Of a stretch of 64,000 nucleotides of DNA, positions 33,084-41,378 are shown piece by piece. The position numbers and the translations under genes are program-made. Position 1 is the first letter of the stretch. Each line of letters opens with the position of its first letter. The notes beneath the pieces were generated by a model, which saw only the letters and a program-made list of their open reading frames with translations, did no database searches and was not told the DNA's origin. The stretch is taken from positions 309,424-373,423 of the forward strand of contig NZ_RBAL01000007.1 of NCBI RefSeq assembly GCF_003626535.1. The letters run 5' to 3'. Source of the DNA: Streptomyces hoynatensis. GTDB lineage: Bacteria > Actinomycetota > Actinomycetes > Streptomycetales > Streptomycetaceae.

Positions 33084-35209
33084 GTGCGTGCTCCTTCGGC
33101 AGCGTCGGACTCGGCGGACGTGCGTGGCGTGGCGGCTCGCCCGGGCTCGGCGGGCCTCGTGGCCCCCGGGCCCTTCGGCTCACGGGGCTCGCGGGGCTGT
33201 TCTGACTCGCCCGGCTCACCGGGCCCTTCCTGCGGACGCGGCCGGCCGGCGCGCGCCGTGGGCGCGGGTTCCTCCCCGTCCGCAGGGCCGGCGGAGGGCT
33301 GCCCCGGCTCGGGCCCGGGCTCCGGTGCCGGCCCGGAACCGCCGCCGGGGCCCGGCGAGTCGGGACCCGCTGAGTCGGGCCCCGGCGAGTCGGGCTCCTC
33401 GGCCGTCTCCGGCACGGGCGGCGCGTGGGGCTGCAGCCCGACGGCCAGGTCGGCGAGTTCCTCGGGGATCTTGCCGGACTCGGTGCGGCCCAGCGAGGCC
33501 ATCTCGACCACCGTGTGCCCGTCGGGGCCCGCGTAGGCCCGCACCCACACCCGGCGGCGCTGGAGCAGCAGCGAGCCGGCGAGGCCGGCCACCGCGGCGA
33601 GCGCGCCGCCCAGCGCCCAGCCGTCCCCGGCCCGGGTGGAGACCTGGAAGGTGGCCCACTCCTTGTAGCCCTCGAAGCTGAGCGTGCCCATGCCGTCGGG
33701 CAGGGTGACCGACTCCCCGGGGCGCAGGTCGAAGCGGAACAGGTCCCCGTTCGCGTCCTTCAGCTGTTCCAGGTGCGTGGTGTTCAGCTGGTAGACGTTC
33801 TGCGGGATGCCGGAGTCGATGCCGAGGTCGCCGTGGAAGGCGTTCAGCGTGAGCACCGGGTCGTCCGCCTCGGGGAAGGTGGAGTGCGGTCCGCGCTGGG
33901 CGTCCACGGCGTAGGTCGGGTTGAAGAAGCCCTGGAAGCCGAGCTGGTCGGGCTCGCCGTCGGGGCCGAGGTAGTCCGGTACCTTGACGACGCCGGTCGA
34001 GGTGAGCGCCGTGTCCTGCGGGATGAACGGGACCGGGCCGCTGAACGCCGTCTGGCCCTGCCCGTCGGTCACGGTGATCACGGGGGCGAAGCCGTGCCCG
34101 ATCAGCCGCACCCTGGCGTCGCCCACGGTCATCGGGTCGTTGACGTCGATGGTGCGCTCCTGCTCGGCGCCGCCCTCCTTCCAGTAGCTGAGGTCGGCGT
34201 CGAACCGGGTCGGCGTGCCCAGGTCGGGGCCGCTGCGGGAGAACTCGGCCCGGAAGTCCTCCAGGGTGAAGCCGAAGCGCTCCAGGTCGTCCACGTCGTA
34301 GAGCGAGCCGGAGGAGAAGTCGTCGTACTGGGTCAGGCCGTTGGTGAAGCCGTCGCCCTCGACGATCAGCGCGGTGCCCTGCGCGAAGTAGAGGCGCCCG
34401 GCGGCGAAGGCGAGCAGCAGCACCACGAGCGCCAGGTGGAACATGAGGTTGCCCGCCTCGCGCAGGTAGCCCTTCTCCGCGGCCACGTGCCCGCCCGGGC
34501 CGCCGCCCGGCCGCCGCTCCTCCGCGCGCCGGTCGGCCCGGAACCGCCTGCGCTTCAGCAGCAGGTGCGCCTGGTCGAGGACCGCCTCGGGCTCGGCGTC
34601 GGTGCGCCAGGTCGTGTAGGCCGGCATCCGGGTAAGGCGGCGCGGGGCGCGCGGCGGGCGGGAGCGCAGCTGGCCGACGAACTGCCAGGTGCGGGGGATG
34701 ATGCAGCCGACGAGCGAGACGAAGAGCAGCAGGTAGATCGCCGAGAACCAGACCGAGGAGTAGACGTCGAACAGCTGGAGCTTGTCGTAGACGTCCCCCA
34801 GGCCCGGGTTGCGCTGCCTGAAGTCCTGGTACGCGATCGCGTCCGAGCCCTTCTGGGGGATCAGGGAGCCCGGGATCGCGGCGAGGGCCAGCAGGAAGAG
34901 CAGGATCAGCGCGACCCGCATGGAGGTCAGCTGCCGCCAGAACCAGCGGCCCCAGCCGAGGGTCTCGCGCAGCAGCCAGGCGAGGCCGCCGCCCACTCCG
35001 GGACCCCTCGTCCCGCCGAAGGAGCCGGGCACCGCGGTGCCCGCCGCGGCGTCCGCGGGCTCCTCGACGGGCGCGGTGGACAGGCCGGCGGCCGCCTCGC
35101 GCTCGCCCTCGTCGGCCGCGGCCGGCTCGGGTTCCGCGGGCCGGGGGTGTTCCGTGGCGGTCCGCGCTCCCGGGACGGCCGGGGTGGTCAGGTCCGTGTC
35201 TTCGGTCAT
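33080..35209 (-). CDS. resB: Cytochrome c biogenesis protein ResB
   Basis: 709-residue partner of CcsB in system II cytochrome c maturation. The N-terminal ~75 residues and C-terminal ~130 residues are Pro/Glu/Gly-rich and unconserved, so the protein is longer than typical ResB. Between them lie an early helix (MRVALILLFLLALAAIPGSLIPQ), SVWFSAIYLLLFVSLVGCIIPRTWQF, a large extracytoplasmic domain (~290-560) and a last helix (LGGALAAVAGLAGSLLLQRRR). ATG 35209 follows the ccdA stop by 4 bases. Probably a heme-channel subunit, as in other system II organisms. Confidence 0.94.
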   Translation of the reverse strand: MTEDTDLTTPAVPGARTATEHPRPAEPEPAAADEGEREAAAGLSTAPVEEPADAAAGTAVPGSFGGTRGPGVGGGLAWLLRETLGWGRWFWRQLTSMRVALILLFLLALAAIPGSLIPQKGSDAIAYQDFRQRNPGLGDVYDKLQLFDVYSSVWFSAIYLLLFVSLVGCIIPRTWQFVGQLRSRPPRAPRRLTRMPAYTTWRTDAEPEAVLDQAHLLLKRRRFRADRRAEERRPGGGPGGHVAAEKGYLREAGNLMFHLALVVLLLAFAAGRLYFAQGTALIVEGDGFTNGLTQYDDFSSGSLYDVDDLERFGFTLEDFRAEFSRSGPDLGTPTRFDADLSYWKEGGAEQERTIDVNDPMTVGDARVRLIGHGFAPVITVTDGQGQTAFSGPVPFIPQDTALTSTGVVKVPDYLGPDGEPDQLGFQGFFNPTYAVDAQRGPHSTFPEADDPVLTLNAFHGDLGIDSGIPQNVYQLNTTHLEQLKDANGDLFRFDLRPGESVTLPDGMGTLSFEGYKEWATFQVSTRAGDGWALGGALAAVAGLAGSLLLQRRRVWVRAYAGPDGHTVVEMASLGRTESGKIPEELADLAVGLQPHAPPVPETAEEPDSPGPDSAGPDSPGPGGGSGPAPEPGPEPGQPSAGPADGEEPAPTARAGRPRPQEGPGEPGESEQPREPREPKGPGATRPAEPGRAATPRTSAESDAAEGART

Positions 35210-35213
35210 CGCG

Positions 35214-35957
35214 TCAGATCCCTACGGTGAAGTCGCCGGACCAGACCTGGAGCTGGTAGACCATGTGGTCCCAGGCGCCGGTGCACAGCAGCACCCCGGT
35301 CACGATCAGCATGCCGCCGCCCAGCCGCATCACCCAGGCGTAGTGGCGCTTGACCCAGGCGAACGCGCCCAGCGCCCGGCGGAAGGCGAGGGCCGCCACG
35401 ATGAAGGGCAGGCCGAGGCCGAGGCAGTAGGCGAAGGTGAGCAGGGCGCCGCGGCCCGCGGTCGCCTCGTTGATGGCCAGGACGTTGACGGCGGCCAGGG
35501 TGGGGCCGATGCAGGGGGTCCAGCCCAGGCCGAAGACGACGCCCAGCATCGGCGCCCCCGCCAGCCCTATCACGGGCCTGGTGTGCAGCCGGAACTCCCG
35601 CTGCGCCAGCCGCGGCATCAGCCCGAGGAAGATCAGCCCGAGCACGATCGTCAGGGCGCCGAAGACCTTGGTCAGCACCTCGCGGTGGAGCTGGAGCTCC
35701 CGGCCCAGGCCGCCGAAGAGCACCCCGCTGGAGACGAAGACCGCGGAGAAGCCGAGCACGAACAGGAAGGACCCGAGGAACATCCGCCCGCGCCTGGCGT
35801 CCCCGAGGTCGGCGCCGCCCACGCCCGTGACGTACGAGAGGTAGCCGGGGACGAGCGGCAGGACGCAGGGCGAGAAGAAGGACACAAGACCGCCGAACAC
35901 GGCCACCGGCAGCGCCAGCAGCAGTGCTCCGCTCAGTACGGTCTCGTTCGGGTCCAT
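35214..35957 (-). CDS. ccdA: CcdA-type thiol-disulfide transporter
   Basis: 247-residue membrane protein with six helices. It passes electrons from cytosolic thioredoxin across the membrane through two Cys: Cys31 (FFSPCVLPLVPGYLSY) and Cys149 (LGWTPCIGPTLA). They reduce the extracytoplasmic thioredoxin-like partner, which keeps apocytochrome cysteines reduced. ATG 35957 lies 7 bases after the upstream gene's stop, consistent with one operon. Confidence 0.95.
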   Translation of the reverse strand: MDPNETVLSGALLLALPVAVFGGLVSFFSPCVLPLVPGYLSYVTGVGGADLGDARRGRMFLGSFLFVLGFSAVFVSSGVLFGGLGRELQLHREVLTKVFGALTIVLGLIFLGLMPRLAQREFRLHTRPVIGLAGAPMLGVVFGLGWTPCIGPTLAAVNVLAINEATAGRGALLTFAYCLGLGLPFIVAALAFRRALGAFAWVKRHYAWVMRLGGGMLIVTGVLLCTGAWDHMVYQLQVWSGDFTVGI

Positions 35958-35964
35958 GGGCCGG

Positions 35965-36555
35965 TCACTCTTCGGCGAGCACGGGGGCGATCAGGTCGCG
36001 CAGGCCGTCCTCGGTGAGGGCCGTCAGCGCGCGGGCGGCGATCCGGCCCTCCCGGTCGATGACCAGGGTGGTCGGGATGGACTGGGCGTTGAGGGTCCCG
36101 CTGGGGAACTCCAGGAGCATCCGGCCGTCGGGGTCGGAGAGGCTGGGGTATTCGATGCCGTGGCTGCGCTCGAACGACTGGGCGTTCTCCCGGCTGTACT
36201 CCTTGGTGTTGATGCCGACGAACTGCACGCCCTGGTCGGCGGTGTCCTCGGCGACCCGGGCGAAGCCGGAGGCCTCGGCCCGGCACGGCGGGCACCAGGA
36301 GCCCCACACGTTGAGCACCACGACCTGGCCGCGGTAGTCGGAGAGGCTCAGCCGGTCCCCGTCCACCGTGTCGCCCGAGAGGTCGGGGGCGGGCTGCCGG
36401 TCCTCCACGGCCACCTGCGTGACCTCGCCCGTGCCCCCCACGTAGTTGCTGCCACCGCCTGAGGAGCCCGCCTGGTCACCGCCGCATGCGGTCAGCAGCA
36501 GCACGCCCGCCACCACCCCGGCGGCACCTGCGGCCCGAGCCCGGATCTGGATCAT
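35965..36555 (-). CDS. TlpA/ResA-type thioredoxin-like lipoprotein
   Basis: 196-residue lipoprotein with a lipobox at VLLLTACGG (Cys24) and a thioredoxin fold bearing the active site WCPPC (Cys88/Cys91) in GSWCPPCRAEAS. It is expected to reduce apocytochrome c cysteines outside the membrane before heme attachment, taking electrons from CcdA. First gene of the resA-like-ccdA-resB-ccsB operon. ATG 36555 has GGGAAA upstream. Confidence 0.93.
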   Translation of the reverse strand: MIQIRARAAGAAGVVAGVLLLTACGGDQAGSSGGGSNYVGGTGEVTQVAVEDRQPAPDLSGDTVDGDRLSLSDYRGQVVVLNVWGSWCPPCRAEASGFARVAEDTADQGVQFVGINTKEYSRENAQSFERSHGIEYPSLSDPDGRMLLEFPSGTLNAQSIPTTLVIDREGRIAARALTALTEDGLRDLIAPVLAEE

Positions 36556-36615
36556 GTGAAAAGTTTCCCATGCGCCGGTTTGACGATCTTCCGCACCCCC
36601 CTTGTCCCGGCTGGC

Positions 36616-36645
36616 CCGGCCTGAACCGGCCTGAACCGGCCTGCG
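36616..36645. repeat. 10-base tandem repeat, 3 copies
   Basis: CCGGCCTGAA is repeated exactly at 36616-36625 and 36626-36635, followed by the variant CCGGCCTGCG. It lies between the TlpA-like gene and the phosphatase gene. Confidence 0.85.
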
Positions 36646-36669
36646 CCGGAATGGGTGGCGCTCGCCAGG

Positions 36670-37374
36670 CTATGCCCCGTAGGCGGGGCCGCCGCCGCTG
36701 CCCCCGCGCTTGGCGCCGCGGCCCCGGCCGCCGGGCCGCAGGTGCGCGGGCAGCAGGGCGCGGGCCGGCTCGGAGTAGGTGACGGCCACGATCTCGTCGT
36801 CGTGGAAGGTGAAGCTGGTCAGCGAGGCGAGGCTGCACTGCCGGCGCCGCGGGTCGTGCCAGAGCCTGCGGCGTTCGACGTGGGAGCGCAGCACCCAGAT
36901 GGGCAGCTGATGGCTGACGCAGACCGCCTCGTGGCCGCGGGCGGCGTCCCTGGCGGCGTCCAGCGCGGCCCGCATCCGCACGACCTGGTCGACGTAGGGC
37001 TCGCCCCAGGAGGGGCGGAAGGGATTGCGCAGGTGGCGCCAGTTGGCCGGGCGGCGCAGGGCGCCGTCGCCGACGCCGAAGGCCCGGCCCTGGAAGACGT
37101 TCTCCGCCTCGATCAGCCGGCCGTCGATCGCCACCGGGAGGCCGTGGGCCTTGGCGATCGGCGCCGCCGTCTCCTGCGCGCGCTCCAGCGGGGAGGCCAC
37201 GACGTGAGTGATGTCACGGTCCGCGAGGTGCTCGGCGACCCGCGCGGCCATCTCCTCGCCCAGCTCCGAGAGGTGGAAGTCGGGCAGCCGCCCGTAGAGG
37301 ACCCCCGTCGGGTTCGCCACCTCGCCGTGCCGCATCACGTGCACGACCGTCTGCACAGGAGCACTGCTGCTCAT
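36670..37374 (-). CDS. Histidine phosphatase-family protein (phosphoglycerate mutase-like)
   Basis: 234-residue cytosolic phosphatase. The catalytic RHG motif is VMRHGEVANP near residue 15, and later conserved residues are seen in SPLERAQETA and CVSHQLPIW. The C-terminal ~30 residues are Gly/Arg-rich and appear disordered. ATG 37374 has GAGGA six bases upstream. It follows hemL by 53 bases on the same strand, so the two may share a transcript. The substrate cannot be inferred, since the family includes phosphoglycerate mutases and many small-molecule phosphatases. Confidence 0.9.
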   Translation of the reverse strand: MSSSAPVQTVVHVMRHGEVANPTGVLYGRLPDFHLSELGEEMAARVAEHLADRDITHVVASPLERAQETAAPIAKAHGLPVAIDGRLIEAENVFQGRAFGVGDGALRRPANWRHLRNPFRPSWGEPYVDQVVRMRAALDAARDAARGHEAVCVSHQLPIWVLRSHVERRRLWHDPRRRQCSLASLTSFTFHDDEIVAVTYSEPARALLPAHLRPGGRGRGAKRGGSGGGPAYGA

Positions 37375-37427
37375 CGGTATTCCTCTGTCACTCGTCGGAG
37401 GGCTCTTCTGGTCCCGTTGCCCGGTCA

Positions 37428-38756
37428 TCAGGCGGCCGGGGGCTCGGCCTCGGCGGCGGCGCGGGCCGCGGCGGGCAGGGCGGTGGCGATCCGCTCCAGC
37501 GCCTCCTCGTCGTGGGCCGTGGAGACGAACCAGGCCTCGAACGCCGAGGGCGGCAGGTGCACCCCCTGCCGGAGCATGGCGTGGAAGAAGGCGGTGTAGC
37601 GGAAGGTCTCCTGGGTCCTGGCCGAGGCGAAGTCGCGGACCTCGGCGTCGGTGAAGAAGACCGAGAACATGTTGCCCGCGGCCGAGACCCGGTGCGCGAC
37701 GCCCTCCTTGGCCAGCGCCTCGCCCGCCAGCTCGCGCACCCGGGCCGCGGTCTCGTCGAGGCGGGCGTACGCGGCCTCGTCGAGCAGCCGCAGCTGGGCG
37801 AGCCCGGCGGCGGTGGCCACCGGGTTCCCCGACAGGGTGCCGGCCTGGTACACGGGCCCGGCGGGGGCCAGCTGCGCCATCACGTCGGCCCGGCCGCCGA
37901 AGGCCGCCGCGGGGAAGCCGCCGCCCATCACCTTGCCGAAGGTCATCAGGTCGGGCACCACGCCCTCGACCCCGAACCAGCCGGCCCGGCTCACCCGGAA
38001 GCCGGTCATCACCTCGTCCGAGATCAGCAGGGCCCCGTGCGCGGCGCACAGCTCGGCCAGGCCCTGGTTGTAGCCGGGCAGCGGCGGAATGACGCCCATG
38101 TTGCCCGCGACCGCCTCCGTGATCACGCAGGCGATCTCGCCGGGGTGCGCGGCGAACGCCTCGCGCACCGCGGCCAGGTCGTTGTACGGCAGCACGAGGG
38201 TCTCGCCCGCCTGGGCGCCGGTGACGCCAGGGGTGTCGGGCAGGCCGAAGGTGGCGACGCCGGAGCCGGCCGCGGCCAGCAGCGCGTCGACGTGACCGTG
38301 GTAACACCCGGCGAACTTGATCACCTTGGCCCGGCCGGTGAACCCGCGGGCCAGCCGGATCGCCGACATCGTCGCCTCGGTGCCGGAGGAGACCAGGCGC
38401 ACCTGCTCCACAGGGCCGACCCGGGCGACGATCTCCTCGGCGAGCTCCACCTCGCCCGGGGTCGGGGTGCCGAAGGAGGTGCCGTGCCCGAGGGCGGCCC
38501 GCACCGCGTCCAGCACCTCCGGGTGCGCGTGGCCCAGGATCAACGGCCCCCAGGAGCACACCAGGTCCACGTAGCGGTGGCCGTCGGCGTCCGTGAGATA
38601 GGGGCCGCTGCCCGAGACCATGAAGCGCGGGGTGCCGCCCACCGCGCCGAAGGCGCGCACCGGGGAGTTGACGCCGCCCGGGGTCACTGCGGCAGCGCGC
38701 GCGAAGAGCGTCTGCGAGACTGGGGCCTCTGCATAGGATGGGGTCACGCGATCCAT
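37428..38756 (-). CDS. hemL: Glutamate-1-semialdehyde 2,1-aminomutase HemL
   Basis: 442-residue PLP enzyme that converts glutamate-1-semialdehyde to 5-aminolevulinate, the second step of C5 heme synthesis. Signature [17 protein letters not shown] near the start, [25 protein letters not shown] and the PLP lysine Lys275 ([11 protein letters not shown]) are all present. ATG 38756. The product feeds HemB, encoded 10 kb away beside hemA, hemC and hemD. First gene on this strand; its promoter lies in the 266-base gap to the divergent hypothetical gene. Confidence 0.97.
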   Translation of the reverse strand: MDRVTPSYAEAPVSQTLFARAAAVTPGGVNSPVRAFGAVGGTPRFMVSGSGPYLTDADGHRYVDLVCSWGPLILGHAHPEVLDAVRAALGHGTSFGTPTPGEVELAEEIVARVGPVEQVRLVSSGTEATMSAIRLARGFTGRAKVIKFAGCYHGHVDALLAAAGSGVATFGLPDTPGVTGAQAGETLVLPYNDLAAVREAFAAHPGEIACVITEAVAGNMGVIPPLPGYNQGLAELCAAHGALLISDEVMTGFRVSRAGWFGVEGVVPDLMTFGKVMGGGFPAAAFGGRADVMAQLAPAGPVYQAGTLSGNPVATAAGLAQLRLLDEAAYARLDETAARVRELAGEALAKEGVAHRVSAAGNMFSVFFTDAEVRDFASARTQETFRYTAFFHAMLRQGVHLPPSAFEAWFVSTAHDEEALERIATALPAAARAAAEAEPPAA

Positions 38757-39022
38757 GGTGACAGAGCCGCTTACAGCTCGGTGTCAGGGCGTTTCGCCGA
38801 CGCCTGACGGGGGAGGTCTCTGAAACGATGATCGGGTCGCGCGGCGGGGGTCGCGAATAGTCAGGTGGTGACATGCAGCGCGGTGGCGAAGTGGGCGAAG
38901 GAACCGGCGACCTGGGTCCTGAACCTGCGGGCCCGCGCGCGCGTGCCCGCAGGGGGCGCCACCGGCGCCGGGCGGAAGGCGGCTCCGGTGGGGAGTTCGA
39001 CCTTCGTGGCCGGGGCGGCCGG

Positions 39023-39457
39023 ATGTCGGTGACCTACAAGTACTTCGGCGCGCCCGACGGGGCGACCGCGGCCAGGGTGCCGCTCTCGATGCGGCCGGAG
39101 GAGCTCGGCGGGGACGAGCTCGGCCAGGGCATGTTCACCAGGATCAAGCCGGAGACGATGGCGGCCATGGTGCTGACCGGGATCGAGGGCATACCGCTGC
39201 ACCGGGTCCCGCCGCTTGAGCTCGTCGTCCTGCACCCCGACTACGCGGTGGTGAAATTGCCCACAACGGTGGTGGACCCGCTGCGGGGGATCGGCGAGGA
39301 GACCGTCGGCGCCGCCGCGTTCATCTGGTCCACCGTGCCCAACCGCAGCGGCCCGAGCGACGCCTTCGGCGTGTACCGGCTGCTCAACGAGTGGCAGGAC
39401 TTCTCCCGCCGCCTCCACGAGGCGGGCCATCAGCCGTACTGCCTGGTCTGGCCCTGA
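39023..39457 (+). CDS. Conserved hypothetical protein (144 residues)
   Basis: Cytosolic protein without signal or membrane segments. From memory, closely similar proteins occur throughout Streptomyces (MSVTYKYFGAPDGATAARVPLS opening, VLTGIEGIPLHRVPPLELVVLHPDYAVVKLP, and the C-terminal DFSRRLHEAGHQPYCLVWP), but I know of no function. ATG 39023 is chosen; the frame is open 50 codons further upstream, but that part is Arg/Gly-rich and unconserved. The ribosome binding site is weak. Divergent from hemL. Confidence 0.82.
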   Translation: MSVTYKYFGAPDGATAARVPLSMRPEELGGDELGQGMFTRIKPETMAAMVLTGIEGIPLHRVPPLELVVLHPDYAVVKLPTTVVDPLRGIGEETVGAAAFIWSTVPNRSGPSDAFGVYRLLNEWQDFSRRLHEAGHQPYCLVWP

Positions 39458-39508
39458 CCCCATGCGGTAGACATGGTGCCCTTGCCGTCGAGCGAGGGAG
39501 GGCGACCG

Positions 39509-40336
39509 GTGCAGGGCACCGCGGCCGTGGCGCGAGCCGTCGCGGCGATGCTGACGACCGTGGCGATGTGCGGGCTCGCGGCCTGCTCCAGTGACCTCGT
39601 GGGCGCCGACGACGCCACCGGCGGCGGCCCGCCCGGCAGCTCGGCCGACACCGGGGAGCCGCAGCCAGGCCGTTACTCGGTGCTGCCCGAGCCGTGCGGC
39701 ACGGTGGCCGCCGACACGCTCGCCGAGATCCTGCCGGGCGGCACCCCCGAGGAGTACGCGGGCGAGCCGCGGGTGACGTACGACACCGGGCGCCGCGTCG
39801 GCTGCGACTGGCGGACGGCGGACGCGACGGGCAGCAGGCAACTCGCCGTGGACTACGAGCGGGTCGTCTCCTACGACCCCGCGGTCAGCGACGACGACCA
39901 GGCGGAACTCGACTTCGAGCAGCGGGCCGCGGAGGCCGGCGTGACGCTCGGCGAGACCGAAGGCGGCACGGGCGGCGCGGCCACGGCGGGATCCTCGGGC
40001 TCCGCCTCCTCCTCCGCGGGCGCTTCGGGCTCCTCGGGCTCCGCCGGTTCCGCCGGCTCCGCGGGCTCTTTGGGCGGCACCTCCGCCCCACGTGCGATCG
40101 ACGGCATCGGCAACGCCGCCTTCCTCGACGACCGGCCGGGCGGCACCGGCCTGGGCACCTCCCGGGACGTGACGCTGGTGTTCCGGACCGCGAACGTTAT
40201 CGTCACCGTGAACTACACCGTCTCAGCCCCGTCGGGGGCGGCCGCGGGAACCAGCGCGGACGCCCTGGACAGTACGCTGCTCCAGCAGCGGGCGCAGACC
40301 GTTGCCCGGCAGCTCGCGGGTGACCTCGACGGCTGA
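39509..40336 (+). CDS. DUF3558-family lipoprotein
   Basis: 275-residue lipoprotein. The lipobox is GLAAC (Cys26) after a hydrophobic VARAVAAMLTTVAM stretch. The early part carries PEPCGTVAADTLAEILPG and GCDWRT, the Cys pair and pattern of DUF3558 lipoproteins of actinobacteria, whose function is unknown. Residues ~152-190 are a Ser/Gly/Ala-rich linker. GTG 39509 has GAGGGAGGG upstream. The next gene is a paralogue of the same family, 34 bases downstream. Confidence 0.82.
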   Translation: MQGTAAVARAVAAMLTTVAMCGLAACSSDLVGADDATGGGPPGSSADTGEPQPGRYSVLPEPCGTVAADTLAEILPGGTPEEYAGEPRVTYDTGRRVGCDWRTADATGSRQLAVDYERVVSYDPAVSDDDQAELDFEQRAAEAGVTLGETEGGTGGAATAGSSGSASSSAGASGSSGSAGSAGSAGSLGGTSAPRAIDGIGNAAFLDDRPGGTGLGTSRDVTLVFRTANVIVTVNYTVSAPSGAAAGTSADALDSTLLQQRAQTVARQLAGDLDG

Positions 40337-40370
40337 AGCCGCACCCGATCGGTTACAGGAGCAAATCACC

Positions 40371-41294
40371 GTGCACCCCGAGAACCCCGAGAACGCCCCC
40401 GTTTCCTGCGGCGCCCCGCTGCCCGCCGGCCGGGCGGCAGGCACCGGCCTCACCGTCTCGCGCCGCGCCCCCCGCCGCGCCCTGCGCGCGCTGGCCCTGG
40501 CGGCGGTGCCGGTGCTCCTGGCCGCGGGCTGCTCCTCCGGCTCGGACGGGGAGGAGCCGGCGGACGACCAGCCGAGCCCCAGCGCCTCGCCCACGCCCGA
40601 GCCGGTGCGCTTCGCCGAACTGCCCGAGCCCTGCGCCACGGTGAGCGGCGACACCATTTCCGACGTGGTGCCCGAGGCCGACCCGGAGCACGGCGACAAG
40701 CTCGACTCCCCCGACCCCGCCACCTCGGCCGCCTGCCTGTGGAGCGGCCTGGACGACTACCAGTTCCGCTCGCTGACCGTCTCGCTGCGCCGCTTCGACT
40801 CCGACCTCTCGGTCGGCAGCGGCGACGAGCGCGCCGTCGGCTACGTCCGGGAGATGGTCGAGGAGATCACCTCGGACGAGGACAACAAGGACGTCGAGAC
40901 GGCCGCGCTCGCCGGCACCGGGGACGAGGCCACCAGCATCGCCTACCACGTGAAGAAGGCGGCGGGCGAGGACGAGGAGGAGTACCGCCAGCATCGGGTC
41001 GTGGCCAGGACGGCCAACGTGGTGGTGACGGTGGACTACTCGGGCGCCGGCTTCGAGGGCGACGACACCCCGGGCGCGGGCGGGATGAAGGAGGCGGCCG
41101 AGGCGGTCGCCGAGGAGGTGGTGGCGGCCGTGAACGCCACCGCCGAGGAGCCGGGCGGCGCCGAAGGGGGCGCGGACGAGGGCGCGGACGCCGGGGGCCC
41201 GGGCGGCGCCCAAGAGGACGCGGGCGGCGCCGGCGACGCGGAGTCGGGCGAGCCGCCGAGCAACTCCGTCGAGGGCGAGGACGCCCAGGGCTGA
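40371..41294 (+). CDS. DUF3558-family lipoprotein, second copy
   Basis: 307-residue lipoprotein, paralogue of the preceding gene: it has the same PEPCATVSGDTISDVVP and AACLWSG pattern with two Cys, and a central ARTANVVVTVDYSGAG segment matching RTANVIVTVNYTVSA in the first copy. The lipobox is LLAAGC (Cys54), after an unusually long N-region of ~35 residues. The C-terminus is Gly/Glu/Ala-rich. GTG 40371 has AGGAG nine bases upstream. Function unknown; the pair may form a complex or handle the same ligand. Confidence 0.82.
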   Translation: MHPENPENAPVSCGAPLPAGRAAGTGLTVSRRAPRRALRALALAAVPVLLAAGCSSGSDGEEPADDQPSPSASPTPEPVRFAELPEPCATVSGDTISDVVPEADPEHGDKLDSPDPATSAACLWSGLDDYQFRSLTVSLRRFDSDLSVGSGDERAVGYVREMVEEITSDEDNKDVETAALAGTGDEATSIAYHVKKAAGEDEEEYRQHRVVARTANVVVTVDYSGAGFEGDDTPGAGGMKEAAEAVAEEVVAAVNATAEEPGGAEGGADEGADAGGPGGAQEDAGGAGDAESGEPPSNSVEGEDAQG

Positions 41295-41378
41295 AGGGCC
41301 TCGCCGCGTACATGACTTGACGCGTATGCCAGGCTGGCCGCCGGAGGGTTCCTCAGTCGACCCGGGGAGGGATCGCGG